This document shows, in pieces, positions 24,379 through 34,176 of a DNA stretch of 64,000 nt. The translations under genes were made by a program, and so were the position numbers. The stretch comes from Blasia pusilla (Eukaryota; Marchantiophyta; Marchantiopsida; Blasiales): the NCBI GenBank assembly GCA_050084515.1, contig CM114271.1, forward strand, positions 13,268,001-13,332,000, written 5' to 3'. Below the pieces are notes generated by a model. That model had not been told where the DNA came from. It searched no databases and saw nothing but the letters and a program-made list of their open reading frames with translations. Position 1 is the first letter of the stretch. Each line of letters starts with the position of its first letter.

Positions 24379-25440
24379 GTCACGTCTTTTAGGATAGATT
24401 GGTGAGATCTAGTAAAGCGCTTTCACTAGTAGTGAAGGACAGACTTAGGAGGTTGAGGATGACCTACCGAGGCCTTGGGAAACTTGAGAGAGCAAGTTTC
24501 CCCTTCGTTTCGGCTCATTTGGAGCCATATTGAGAAGCTTACTATTTTAGGTAAGTACCATTTTGAGTATATGATCGACTTTATATTTTTTGTAAATGGC
24601 CTTGACCTCCTACATCAGGTCAAGAGCCAAGGAGGTGACTTGGGAGCATAGGTTACCATGGAGAGAGCCTGGGAGAGGGGAGGGGTATACCTAAAGGAGG
24701 GAGTTTGAGAGCTCATTCTCTCTTTGTTGAACCTCTTGGCATGAGGCTGCGGAGCTATGGTCTTGCTTGCCTTATGTGTGTAACCAAAGCCTCTCATTAG
24801 GAGAGTGGGTTTGGTTTGACATTGAGAGAGACATGTGAAAGTGGACACATTTGAGAGCTATGGTGTTGAGAGAGATTGGATCTAGATTTACAAAGAGAGA
24901 ATGAGATGAGTGAGAGAGCTTCATGGGGGAGCTCGCTAGGCGCTCGCTGGTTTTTCCAATTGGGGATCGTATTCCCCGTTCAGCAATTCATGGGAGTGCT
25001 CACCGGAGCCAAAGCCGCTCATTTTTTATGTTTCCTTTGTTGATTTTTCGTGTAGAAGAGTGGCGCGCGGAAGCGCTGCCTAATTTTTAATAGGGATTGA
25101 GTATGGGGACAAATTTTGCCATGCCGGTGCTCTCGGAAGCACCATGTAGCTTGTTGATTTGTGTTTTCACAGGTTTTACATTTTTTTTGGGAGAAATCAG
25201 CGCGGAAGCGTTGTCAAATTTTGTGTAGGAGAACGAGACATTGGGCTTTACAACAGTCCCCGGTAGTTTTTACTGGAATCTCCGATTCAAAATATTTTTT
25301 GACGTTGTCGTATATCATGAAGCTATACATGCTATTCATCAAATGGTGCACAATTTAGAGTTGCGAGCAAAAATTTATGATCAATCTTGCAAAACTGCCA
25401 TTGCTAGGCGATTTTTAGGGTAAAATTGTTCAAATCCTAA
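24379..25440 (+). repeat. E4 5' LTR and start of leader
   Basis: Begins TGTCACGTCTTTTAGGATAG, the same as E2 (11426) and close to the 3' copy (33620). The first part to about 24890 aligns with the 3' LTR; the rest aligns only with E2. The inner boundary is therefore not defined. The segment holds a CT/GA-rich part and a GGTGCTCTCGGAAGCACC near-hairpin at about 25125. Confidence 0.7.
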
Positions 25441-25479
25441 ATCAGCCGCCGCACCGGCGGCGGCCATTGCCGTCATAAT

Positions 25480-25660
25480 CACCATCAATGTTCAACCATC
25501 ACCATCGATGGTCAATTTTTATCGTCAATGGTCCACCCGCACCATCAACAGTCAACCGTCACCGTCGACGGTCAATTGTTATAGTCAATGGTCCATCGTC
25601 ACCATCAACGGTCCACCGTCAACGGTCCATCTTCGCCGTCCACCGTTGACCTTCGACCAT
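25480..25660 (+). repeat. E4 leader minirepeats (CAACGGTC/CAATGGTC)
   Basis: More than ten imperfect copies of a roughly 12-15 bp motif built on GTCAATGGTCCACC and GTCACCGTCGACGG. E2 has a shorter version at 10270-10340. The array length thus differs between copies. Confidence 0.8.
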
Positions 25661-26689
25661 CGACCGCCGCTATTACCTACAGCCGCTTAGAGCCGCGTTC
25701 GGCCGTTGTCCGCCGTTGGTTGCCATTGCCACCATTACGGAGTGGATGGTCTTCCACGACGACCATTGATTCTCCGACTTGCGCCGCTACCACGTACTTT
25801 GGTGTGGCCGCCATTGACATCATAGTTTCATCATCAACGAGAGATGGCAAGTGACCTCGGGCTATGGTGTTTGAGTTTTAATTTCATTTTTCTATGTTGT
25901 GATTGGTAGCCACTCGACGACGATTGAGTACCGTGCCGTGACGCCCGTAGTCGCAACGTGCCGCCGATTGGCGCGCCATGTCACTCATGGCTGCACCACA
26001 CCATCTTGATCGCGGAGCCGCTCCTTCAATGAGAAGAAGAGCATGTGTATTGCTGATTGAGGAGGGTATGCCATGGAGTGCCGCATCCCATTATCGAGTG
26101 CCGTGCCATTCTGTAGCCGTTCCGTGCCGCTAGTGTCGAACCGGATCCGCACTGCATATTGAGGAGGTTTGAGCAGTGTCACTACGAGAGGAGTACGACT
26201 TGTTGATTGGAGAAGTTGTCTTCACGACCAAGTTGGGGTCAAGATTTGCACTTGCCGAGGAGCGACATCGACATTATTGTGAGGTTACCCATTTTGGTCT
26301 CTTACCCTGCATGTGTGAGAGATAGACCTGTGTGGGATGTCCATAGTTGAGGATGGTTTTTTCGATGAGACTATAGATCAGTTGATTTTCCGCACCATGC
26401 CGCTTGTAGCCGCAATGCACACATCTTGGTGAGAGAGTGTAGCTTGAGTGCCACATGTTAGATTGAGTGATTGCGTGATTACTTGTGAGGTTGAGAGTGA
26501 TCGTGTGAGGGGGGCACAAGGGTCATCACGGTGTCTTTTCAAGACTTTGAGAGGCAAGGTGATGGATTGGAGAGTAGCTCTAGAGGATTTACGCGGAGTG
26601 GCATGAGGTTTTGAGGGTCTCCACGTGCGGGGCCACCCTGACCTCCTTGTGTGTCATCTTTAGACAAGGAGGAGGGCGTGGAGGAGTTG

Positions 26690-27480
26690 AGTAGTGCTTT
26701 GCCACTCATATTGAGTAGTCCTACTACTTGGGCGTACGAGATGGACGATCGGGGTAGAGGACAGCGTAGGTGCAGTAGGCACGATAGAGTTGCACCACTT
26801 CATCACGGAGTTTAGGAGTTTGTGTGACTTGCACCAAGCTAGGAACTCTAGATAGTTCAACCCGTTTACAGCATGGAATGGTATGTTCCAGCATTTAGAG
26901 GGGGCGCCTATGGATGATTACCATGAGTTCTCCACAGATATGCCCAAGAGATTGAGGCATGATGACTCTACTATGACCCACACTATGTGTCATGGACGGA
27001 GCCGTTCCCATATGAAGGGGAGGAGTCAGGAGAGGCTACTTCCTCTTCCATCAATGATGTTTTAGGAGGGATAACTTGCACTATAGCAGTTGCACCATCC
27101 AAGCGGGTTCGTCCCATGTTCGACCCCATGGTTGAGTTCTTTGTTGAGTTCAGGGCGAGCTACCAGGGGGTATGGACGGAGAAGTTGCGGAGCATGCACG
27201 ACTCCTAGAGGCATGCTATCCACTCATGGTACGCGATGTTGGACCGGACCCTGCCGACACGGGTGCAGGAGGGGGTACTTCTTATGAACACCTCACCTAC
27301 ATTGAGTGATGTTTCTAGGACCGTCGAGAACATTGAGCACAACATGATGGAGGAGAGCGTAGCCACCATGGGTTCTGGGCGAGAGCAGTCACGATTGCTT
27401 GCATCACCAGTGTAGCAACGTGGACTCCAAGATAGGTTGACTGTGGCACCACGAGCTTAGGGAGGATACCGGAAGGCCAT
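26690..27480 (+). pseudogene. E4 gag remnant
   Basis: Frames at 26883-27065, 26987-27208 and 27090-27287 carry FQHLEGAPMDDYHEFS, SWTEPFPYEGEESGEATSS, VEFFVEFRASYQGVWTEKL and the WTGPCRHGC end, matching E2 gag. Several frame changes and a deletion of the SLREAYTRF part (near 27208) break it. The first zinc knuckle remains at 27535-27574. Confidence 0.78.
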
Positions 27481-28299
27481 GCCATAGAGACCTACGCCTT
27501 CATATGCGGCTCAGCAGCACCCGCCTACGATTACTTGTTGGTCATGTAGTGGAGCCCATCATCAACGCGATTGCACTCTTCAGGATCATGGACGTGTGCC
27601 TTAGCATGGAGAGGAGATGGTGCTGCACCATGAGGTTATCAGTATGACTATTATCAGAGGTATGGTCACACACGCGCCAGGTGTTTCAGTTTATACCCTG
27701 AGTTACGTCTAGACCAAGGGCTAGAGAGGGCACCAGAGCAAGTAGCTGGTCCGGGTGGGCCTAGAGCTCACCCACCAAGTGGTCTCGTTGGGGGACGAGG
27801 AGCTGGAGTTGCCCGACAGGGTGGTGGAGTTGCCCATGGAGGAGGTAGAGTCCCACCACCTAGATGTGTCAAGGGAGACGCCGGACGTGAGGCTGGGATG
27901 GCTGCTCAGATACAGTAGCTACAAGAGTAGATTGCCGTTATGGCATTGAGATTACTTGATGTCGGATCCATGGCATCAACATCATATGGAGCAGCCAAAG
28001 ATATGGAGGATCCTGGTTGGATGTGCGGGGTTGCCCAGATGGAGGCCGCCGCACATGTGACGCGTGGAGTAGTTGCAGAGTTGGATCCACGACGAGGGGA
28101 AGCCAAGAAACAGACCATGCTTACTCAGTCTTTCACTTTGTCCAAGGCAATGAGGACCCTATCGATGGGTCTTGATTAGAGTTCCCAGAGAGTTGGTGAT
28201 GTTATTGGTGTGCAGACACGGAGGGAAATGGGAGAAACAAGTGCGACGACTCCTATTGCTGATGCTCACGAGGAGCATGTGTCGAGTATGATGTTGGGG

Positions 28300-28790
28300 G
28301 CATGATGGTGTACCGTACTCTGCTATTTTTTGCTTCCGATGTTATTTCATTGGGAGGTACGCCCTCTGAGGTGTTCTAGCTGGTCGCTACGCTATGTGAG
28401 TGTGGAGTTGGAGTTCTTACATCACGTTCAAAGATGATTGCAGAGGACGTGATGGACCTGCCCTTGGAGGAGATGCTCGGGCTGTCCACGTCAGATTCAT
28501 GGTAGGCTACGGTTGCTAGGATGGCAGAGATGCCCGTTAGACCCACGATAGAGCGTGCTATGGCTTCTCCTAGTATTTTGTTGTTGGATAACCAGGGAGA
28601 GGTCTTCTAGTTGGTGAGTCGCGGAGGTAGAGCTTTTAGTCCGCAGCGCGTCTTGTTGGATTTAGCAGCATTTAGTAGTGCCTTGACTTGGCCTAGTGAT
28701 TTGATTGAGGGACATGTCCATATAGAGGATACTTCTGTTCTTGACATTTCTATGGAGAGGAGTGTCATGTAGTCGCATCAATCCGTGGAG
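28300..28790 (+). pseudogene. E4 protease remnant (internal deletion)
   Basis: The N-terminal side ends in RVLLDL and jumps directly to AFSSALTWPSDLIEG. E2 has about 115 codons between these points, including the segment after the active-site Asp and the VLVGGAVLYP strand. The deletion explains why no protease body is visible. Confidence 0.7.
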
Positions 28791-28959
28791 GAGTGGTATC
28801 GCTTTGGAGCTCGACTGAGGAGCTTTGACGCTTAGCCACTAAGCATGTGCAGACCGCGTGGAGCGAGACGTTTGCACCAGAGTGTGATGGGTCAGAGGAA
28901 CCCCAGGTAGGCAAGAATGCTACTATGACCCCTTTGGATACCTCCACGATTGTGTGGTG

Positions 28960-29960
28960 CATCCCAAAGCAGGGTATTCGGGTGTTGGATCTCTTTGGAG
29001 AGATCAACACTAGGCTAGTTGTTGTTTTGCATGCTGGAGTGCGCGTGCATAAGTACCAGTATGTGGAAATTGATGATGTTGCAAGGCGCGCTTCACTTCA
29101 CCATGTGGCATAGTAACGCCTCCGTTTTCCCAACTTGTTGTCTGCATCCGCTATTCAAGGTTACCAGAGTTCCCTACGAGGGACATTTCATTGTTGGGGG
29201 CACAGGCCTTGAGCAGGTAGGGACCATCCACTTTGCCATTGCTGGTTGGCCATGTTAGGGCCAGACGAGTGCTGGACGGGGTAGCGGATTAGCTGACTCT
29301 CAATCCATGTTGTTTTGGGAGATTATGCGGATCTTGCGACACTTGTAGGAGCATCAATGTCGTCCTCCAGCATACATTCTGGAGAATGTGCCAATTTCGG
29401 CCAATTCGAGGTCCCGTATGGTGATGAGTGCACATCAAGTGCGAACATGGATCGGCCCGACAGTTTTGTTGGATGTGGCGAGTGTGGGTTCAGGACCACA
29501 TCGCCGGCGTCTTTGGTGGACCAACTTGGTGCCACATGAGGTATTACGAAGGGCTTATGCGAGAGTGGAGCGTCCATCCGATTTGTTGGTGGATTCTATA
29601 TTGGATCCGGGCTGTCGATCATGGCCAGTGAGGCATGATGTTCGACCGCCATTGACTGTGGTTAACATGATTGGCATGCTACAAGCAGCCTTTCCCACAT
29701 TGGGTGAGTTTTCCTGCTTCCTATGCATTCAAGGAGGTCGGACGTGGCTTGGTTTGGGATGACCAGGTAAAGAGGTTGGTGGAGCCCAGCGCTGATGAGC
29801 AAGAGCAAGCGATGGGATTCCCCATAGGAGTGGCGGTAGTACCGTCACTATCAAAGGCATCACGATGTTATGTCTTGGGTTAGGCGATGGATCCGAACTG
29901 CTTGACATGGATTTTCAACTTAGGAGTAGCTGAGCTGCGTCATTTGAGGATGCAACAAAT
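28960..29960 (+). pseudogene. E4 DNA methyltransferase domain
   Basis: Motif I is VLDLFGEIN (28982-29008; Gly to Glu compared with E2). Motif II is YQYVEIDD. Motif IV is AGWPC at about 29241-29255, followed by a TAG where E2 has CAG (Gln). Motif VI is LENV (29379-29390). Motif VIII is HRRRLWWTN (about 29500). Motif IX is QAMGFP (about 29806-29823). Motif X is LG.AMDPNCLTW (from 29878). Frame changes occur between motifs I and IV and before motif IX. Order and spacing equal E2, confirming the domain is a fixed part of the family. Confidence 0.88.
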
Positions 29961-30279
29961 CACAGTAGTTGCGTTGGTGAGCCCCATGCCTACTGAGACG
30001 GTTGAGGCAGTGGTTGAGGGCGAGACCCGAGGAGATTGACACACCAGGGGTGATCGGGAGAGAAACCCTTGGACTTCTTGCGATGTTTTGCAAGTATGCC
30101 ACGTGATGGTAGCCACAACATCAAGCGTGGTTTTGGGTACTGCACATGGAGATCAGATTTTGCAGTTGGCTACATGAGAGAAGTCAAGTTCCGTTGTTCG
30201 AGACAAGGTTGCATCATAGCAACCACCTACACCCACACCGGAGAGTGCTACCGTAGTCACGATGAAGACTTGGGAGCCA

Positions 30280-31210
30280 AATATGGGCCCTAAGATGACA
30301 CGAGGAGAGCGGCGTCGGATACATCAATTCCTGAGGAGTTATAGGAGATGTTTTGCATTTAGCATATAGGATTTGGGTACGATGCAGGGTCCAGGGATCC
30401 GCATCGAGTGACACGCCGATCTTGTGACGACCCTACAAGTACAGTGACATGGAGAGGGCTCTGATTCAAAGTAGGAGCCAAGACTTGGTTGGAGCAGGAC
30501 TAGTAGAGATGTCGCATGGAGAGTATACATCTGCCACTTTCATGCCAGCCAAGAAGGATGTGCATGGCAACTAGACGGATAGGCGGATGTGTGGAGATTA
30601 CCGACCTATCAATTGGCAGACAAAGTCTGATAGGTATGCCATGCCCACCCTTGAGGAGATCTGTGATGTTATTGGGCAAGCAAATGTCTTCTGTTCGTTA
30701 GATCTTCGAGCTGTATACCATTAGCTGCCTATCACATTGGAGGACAGGCAAAAGACGGCATTTTGAGGTATCGATCCTTACGGGAAGGATTGTTTGTACC
30801 TGTGGCGGTTCTTACCATTTGGGTTAAAGAATGCCCCGGCTGAGTTTCAGAGGATCATGGATAGGATCTTAGCAGGTCTGAATTTTGCTAGGTATTACAT
30901 TGATGACAATGTAGCCTTTAGCGCCACGGTTGAGGAGCATGAGCGACGTCTAGAGGAGGTGTTTCGACGATTGCAGTTACATGGGTTGAAGCTACATCCA
31001 GGCAAGTGCAAGTTCTTCTACGACCAGATTGAGTACCTGGATCATACAATATACCCAAGGAGCCTTGGTGTGTAGCGACAAAGGTAGAGGCTACTTCACG
31101 CATTCCACGCCCTAGAGATGTGAATCGAGTTCGTGCATTCATGAGATTGGCGAACTTCTATCGACGGTACGTCAAAGGTTTCAATTCGATTCCAAAGCTG
31201 CTAACCTTGT
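30280..31210 (+). pseudogene. E4 reverse transcriptase
   Basis: Recognisable blocks are ATFMPAKKDVHG, RRMCGDYRPINWQTKSD, SLDLRAVYH, FLPFGLKNAPAEFQR, the catalytic YYIDD (30893-30907, with both Asp present), LHGLKLHPGKCKFF and YLDHTIYPRSLGV. Stops include TAG in place of Gln after AVYH (about 30722) and in HGN-TDRR. Ty3/gypsy type. Confidence 0.9.
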
Positions 31211-31214
31211 TGAC

Positions 31215-31660
31215 CAAGGTGGATTAGAAGTGGCACTGGGGGATGAGTAGGAGAGAGCATTTCAGCTGCTCAAGGATGTCTGCGCCCATATTGAGGAGAT
31301 CGATCAGGGGCGCCCTTTTCAGTCGCATACCGATTGGAGCATGTTGGGGCTTGGAGCTATGCTCACCCAACATGACGAGGATGGTAGAGATTTTGTAGTG
31401 GCTTATGCTAGTCGCTCGAACAATGTTGTAGAGACAAAGTATAGCTCGTATGAGGGTGAGTGCTTGGTTGCAGTGTGGGTTGTTGCACATTTTAGATGTT
31501 ATGTATTCGCCAATCCCTTTACCATCATTACTGATCATCAGCCACTTAAGTGGTTGATGGAGTCTGATAAGCTTACAGGAAAGCTTGCGAGGTGGGCTCT
31601 TTTGTTGCAGGAGTATGACTTTCAGGTGGTGCATAGACCTGGGATGCTCAACTAGGATGT
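31215..31660 (+). pseudogene. E4 RNase H
   Basis: The frame at 31341-31655 reads LGLGAMLTQHDEDGRDF, VAYASRSNNVVETKYSSYEGECLA-like with catalytic Glu, WVVAHFRCYVF, TIITDHQPLKWLM (catalytic Asp) and QVVHRPG. These are standard gypsy RNase H motifs. It is intact over this stretch apart from a frame change at the N-terminal side. Confidence 0.9.
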
Positions 31661-31739
31661 AGATTGTTAGAGCCGTAAGCCATGCTCAAGTTAGCGAGAT
31701 GCGACTGGAGCTCGTTGGCATGATGAGAGTGATGAGGAG

Positions 31740-32900
31740 TTGGTGCCAAGATGGCACGCGTCAGCCTATTTGGGCTTGTTGGCTATGGACAGCCAGACTG
31801 CTGAGACTTTGATGGCGAGGTTTGATGGAGAGTCCTTAGATCCAAAGGCCAATGAGGAGACGACAGGTGGCCGAGACATTCATGACGATGCAATGGTCTT
31901 GGAGTACGTGCGTACTGGCAGCGCCGCGAGCACAATGGATGGTAGAGAGCGGGATCGGATCCTACAGCAAGCTAGACAGTTCCGATGGGAGGGGACACAT
32001 GTGTTGCGAGTGTGGGAGGATGGTAGAGTGCGTGTAGTGCCTCATCCTTCGCAAAGAGCAGGTTTGGTGCGTCATGCCCATGAGGGGTTGGGTCATTTTG
32101 GAGTGAAGCGGACGTACAACTTGCTCTAGATTCAGTATTGGTGGCGAGGCATGCACATTGACGTTCAGCAGCTTGTTGCTAGATGCATGGTGTGTGACCG
32201 AGCCCAGGAATCGTTCGATGCTCTGACTCCATAGTTGCATCCACTTTCGATTATGGGTTTAGGTTATAGATGGAGTTTGGATTTTGTAGGACCTTTATCT
32301 TTAACAGAGCGTCATAGTCGTTTTGTGTTGGTGATGGTTGACCACTTCTCCAAGTGGATATAGTTGGTTGCATTTCCTGACAAAGCGAGTGAGGGAGTAG
32401 TATATGCATTCCTAGATTGGGTTCTAAGTCATTACGGCGCATCAGCTGAGGTGTTGACAGACCAGGATACAGAATTCCACAGGGAGTTTCAGGCCTTGGG
32501 TGATCAGGCATTGATCGACCACCGCACTACTTCGCGAGATCATCCTGAGGCGGATGGACTAGCAGAGCGGGTTGTGCTGAGAGGATTACGCAAGTATGGC
32601 TTGCAGAGAGGTCACCTAGGAGATTCGGACCTTCAGTTGTCGTGGTTGGCGATGGGATATAGATTTAGCATGCAAGCATCCTTAACGTCTTTCTCATCGT
32701 ACTTGGTGCTTTATGGCTGTGAGCCAGATTTACGTATGGCTATTCTTCGAGATGTTGGTGAGGTGTTGAACCTTGATGACCTTGATGTATGGATGAGAAT
32801 ATGTTCATAAGGGGTTGAGTTGTTCCGGAGAATAATGCCCATGGCGTTTGAGAACTTGGCGATTGCGTAGCATCAGGATACATTAAGGTATGCGACTATT
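31740..32900 (+). pseudogene. E4 integrase (HHCC and DDE core)
   Basis: The zinc-binding part is RHAHEGLGHFGVKRTYNLL ... CMVC (32070-32200). The catalytic core has SLDFVGP (about 32273-32293), EVLTDQDTEF (about 32447) and HPEADGLAERVV (about 32540-32575), supplying D, D and E. Stops in the core are few (TAG for Gln at TP-LHPL and for Glu at KWI-LVAF). A short deletion sits after ERVV, where E5 has QTVKRGL. Confidence 0.9.
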
Positions 32901-32939
32901 CGGGAGGGTGGTTATCGACCTACTATCCGGAGATTTCAT

Positions 32940-33308
32940 CAAGGAGACTATGTCTACTAGCAGCAGATGGCACCCACAATATTGGATGTGACTGCATGGC
33001 ACACCATCTTTAGAGTGCGTGAGGTTTTGCCATCAAGTGTTCTCTTATTGGAGGGACGTGATGGTATAGTTTGGAAGGACCATGTGCGTAACTGTGTGCC
33101 GTGTCACCTTCCGAACATTGACGGTATAGTTGATCCGAGCTTAGCTGTAGTTCTTGCATGCTTGCGATGTATGTTGTGTGGTTCTGCTCGTGGTGCAGCC
33201 ACTATGCAAGTCTGTGATGGATGTTCGAGAGGATGGCATATGGCATGCTTGACGCCACCTCTCACTAGGGTTCCTCAAGGACGATGGATATGTCCCAAAT
33301 GTACATAA
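32940..33308 (+). pseudogene. E4 integrase C-terminus: GPY/F-like module plus PHD finger
   Basis: After the core comes a GPY/F-like SH3-type segment (HTIFRVREVLPSSVLLLEG, RDGIVWKDHV). A complete C4HC3 PHD zinc finger follows at 33168-33302: C-x2-C (CMLC), C-x2-C (CDGC), H-x2-C (HMAC) and C-x2-C (CPKC), with the usual LTPPL and W two residues before the last pair. The protein ends just after (CT, stop). PHD fingers in other proteins bind the histone H3 tail. Here it occupies the position where chromoviruses carry a chromodomain. This part has an open frame. Confidence 0.9.
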
Positions 33309-33478
33309 AGTAGGTAGTTCTATATTCCGACTTGTGTTTGTGACATGGATGACAAGAAGGCGACTAATGATGGGGCCACATGAGCACCCGCCCTTTTTGC
33401 TCTTAGTGTCCGAGAGATGTATGTCATTGTACGTAGGGATAGATGGTTATCTGGAGTTAGAGAGACCTAACCACCAAC

Positions 33479-33487
33479 TAGGGGGGC
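33479..33487 (+). promoter_or_regulatory. Polypurine-tract-like run before 3' LTR
   Basis: AGGGGGGC lies between the coding end and the LTR. E6 has the same run at 58848-58855 (minus). The second copy of the downstream block (34043) begins just after the equivalent position, so this run may mark the true plus-strand priming site. Confidence 0.45.
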
Positions 33488-33619
33488 AATTGGAGATATT
33501 TTGGTACTTCTTGTCTCATTTTTTTGGATGCCATGAGTTAGCATGGGATCGTGCGTGTTTGTGTGTATGTTCGGTGACAACTATGTATGTTGTGTAGCGA
33601 TGTGTATGCGCACGACAGT

Positions 33620-34042
33620 TGTCATGTCTTTTAGGATAGATCAGTAGTAGGTTTTTCCTTCGTTTCGGCTAATTTGGAGCCATATTGAGAAACTTACTAT
33701 TTTAGGTAAGTACAATTTTGAGTTTATGGTCAACTTTCTATTTTTTGTAAATGGACCTTGACCTCCTACATCAGGTCAAGTGCCAAGGAGGTGACTTGGG
33801 AGCATAGGTTACCATGAAGAGAGCCTGGAAGAGGGGAGGATATACCTCAAGGAAGGAGCTTGAGAGCTCATTCTCTCTTTGTTGCCTCTTGACATGAGGC
33901 GGCAGAGCTATGGTCTTGCTTGCCTTGTGTGTGTAACCCAAGCCTCTCATTAGGAGAGTGGATTTGGTTTGACATTGAGAGAGACATATGAGAGTGCACA
34001 GATTTGAGAGCTATGGTGTTGAGAGAGATTAGATCTTGATTT
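33620..34042 (+). repeat. E4 3' LTR, truncated
   Basis: Starts TGTCATGTCTTTTAGGATAG and follows the 5' LTR (GCATAGGTTACCATG, CTCTCATTAGGAGAGTGG and so on) up to GATCTTGATTTA at 34042. Relative to 24379-24890 it lacks about 90 bp near its start. The rest of the LTR is replaced by the block at 34043-34176. Confidence 0.85.
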
Positions 34043-34176
34043 AATTGGAGATATTTTGGTACTTCTTGTCTCGTTGTTTGGATGCCATGAGTTAGCATGG
34101 GATCATGCGTGTTTGTGTGTGTGTGTTCGATGACAACGATGTATGTTTTGTAGCGATGTGCATGCACACGACAACT
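34043..34176 (+). repeat. Second copy of the block between PPT and TGTCA
   Basis: Nearly identical to 33488-33619 (GGAGATATTTTGGTACTTCT ... GCGATGTGCATGCACACGAC) in the same orientation. It begins exactly where the LTR stops matching and ends where the LTR would start again. Confidence 0.9.

Larger units (their letters stand above)
24379..34042 (+). mobile_element. E4: near-full-length DNMT/PHD Ty3/gypsy element
   Basis: Plus-strand 5' LTR (from 24379), leader, gag, zinc knuckle, protease remnant, DNMT, RT, RNase H, integrase, GPY/F-like module, PHD finger, PPT-like run and a truncated 3' LTR. It has many in-frame stops and several frameshifts, so it cannot encode the proteins. It is the reference copy here for gene order. 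About 345 bp of the protease are deleted, and about 90 bp of the 3' LTR are missing relative to the 5' LTR. Confidence 0.9.
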
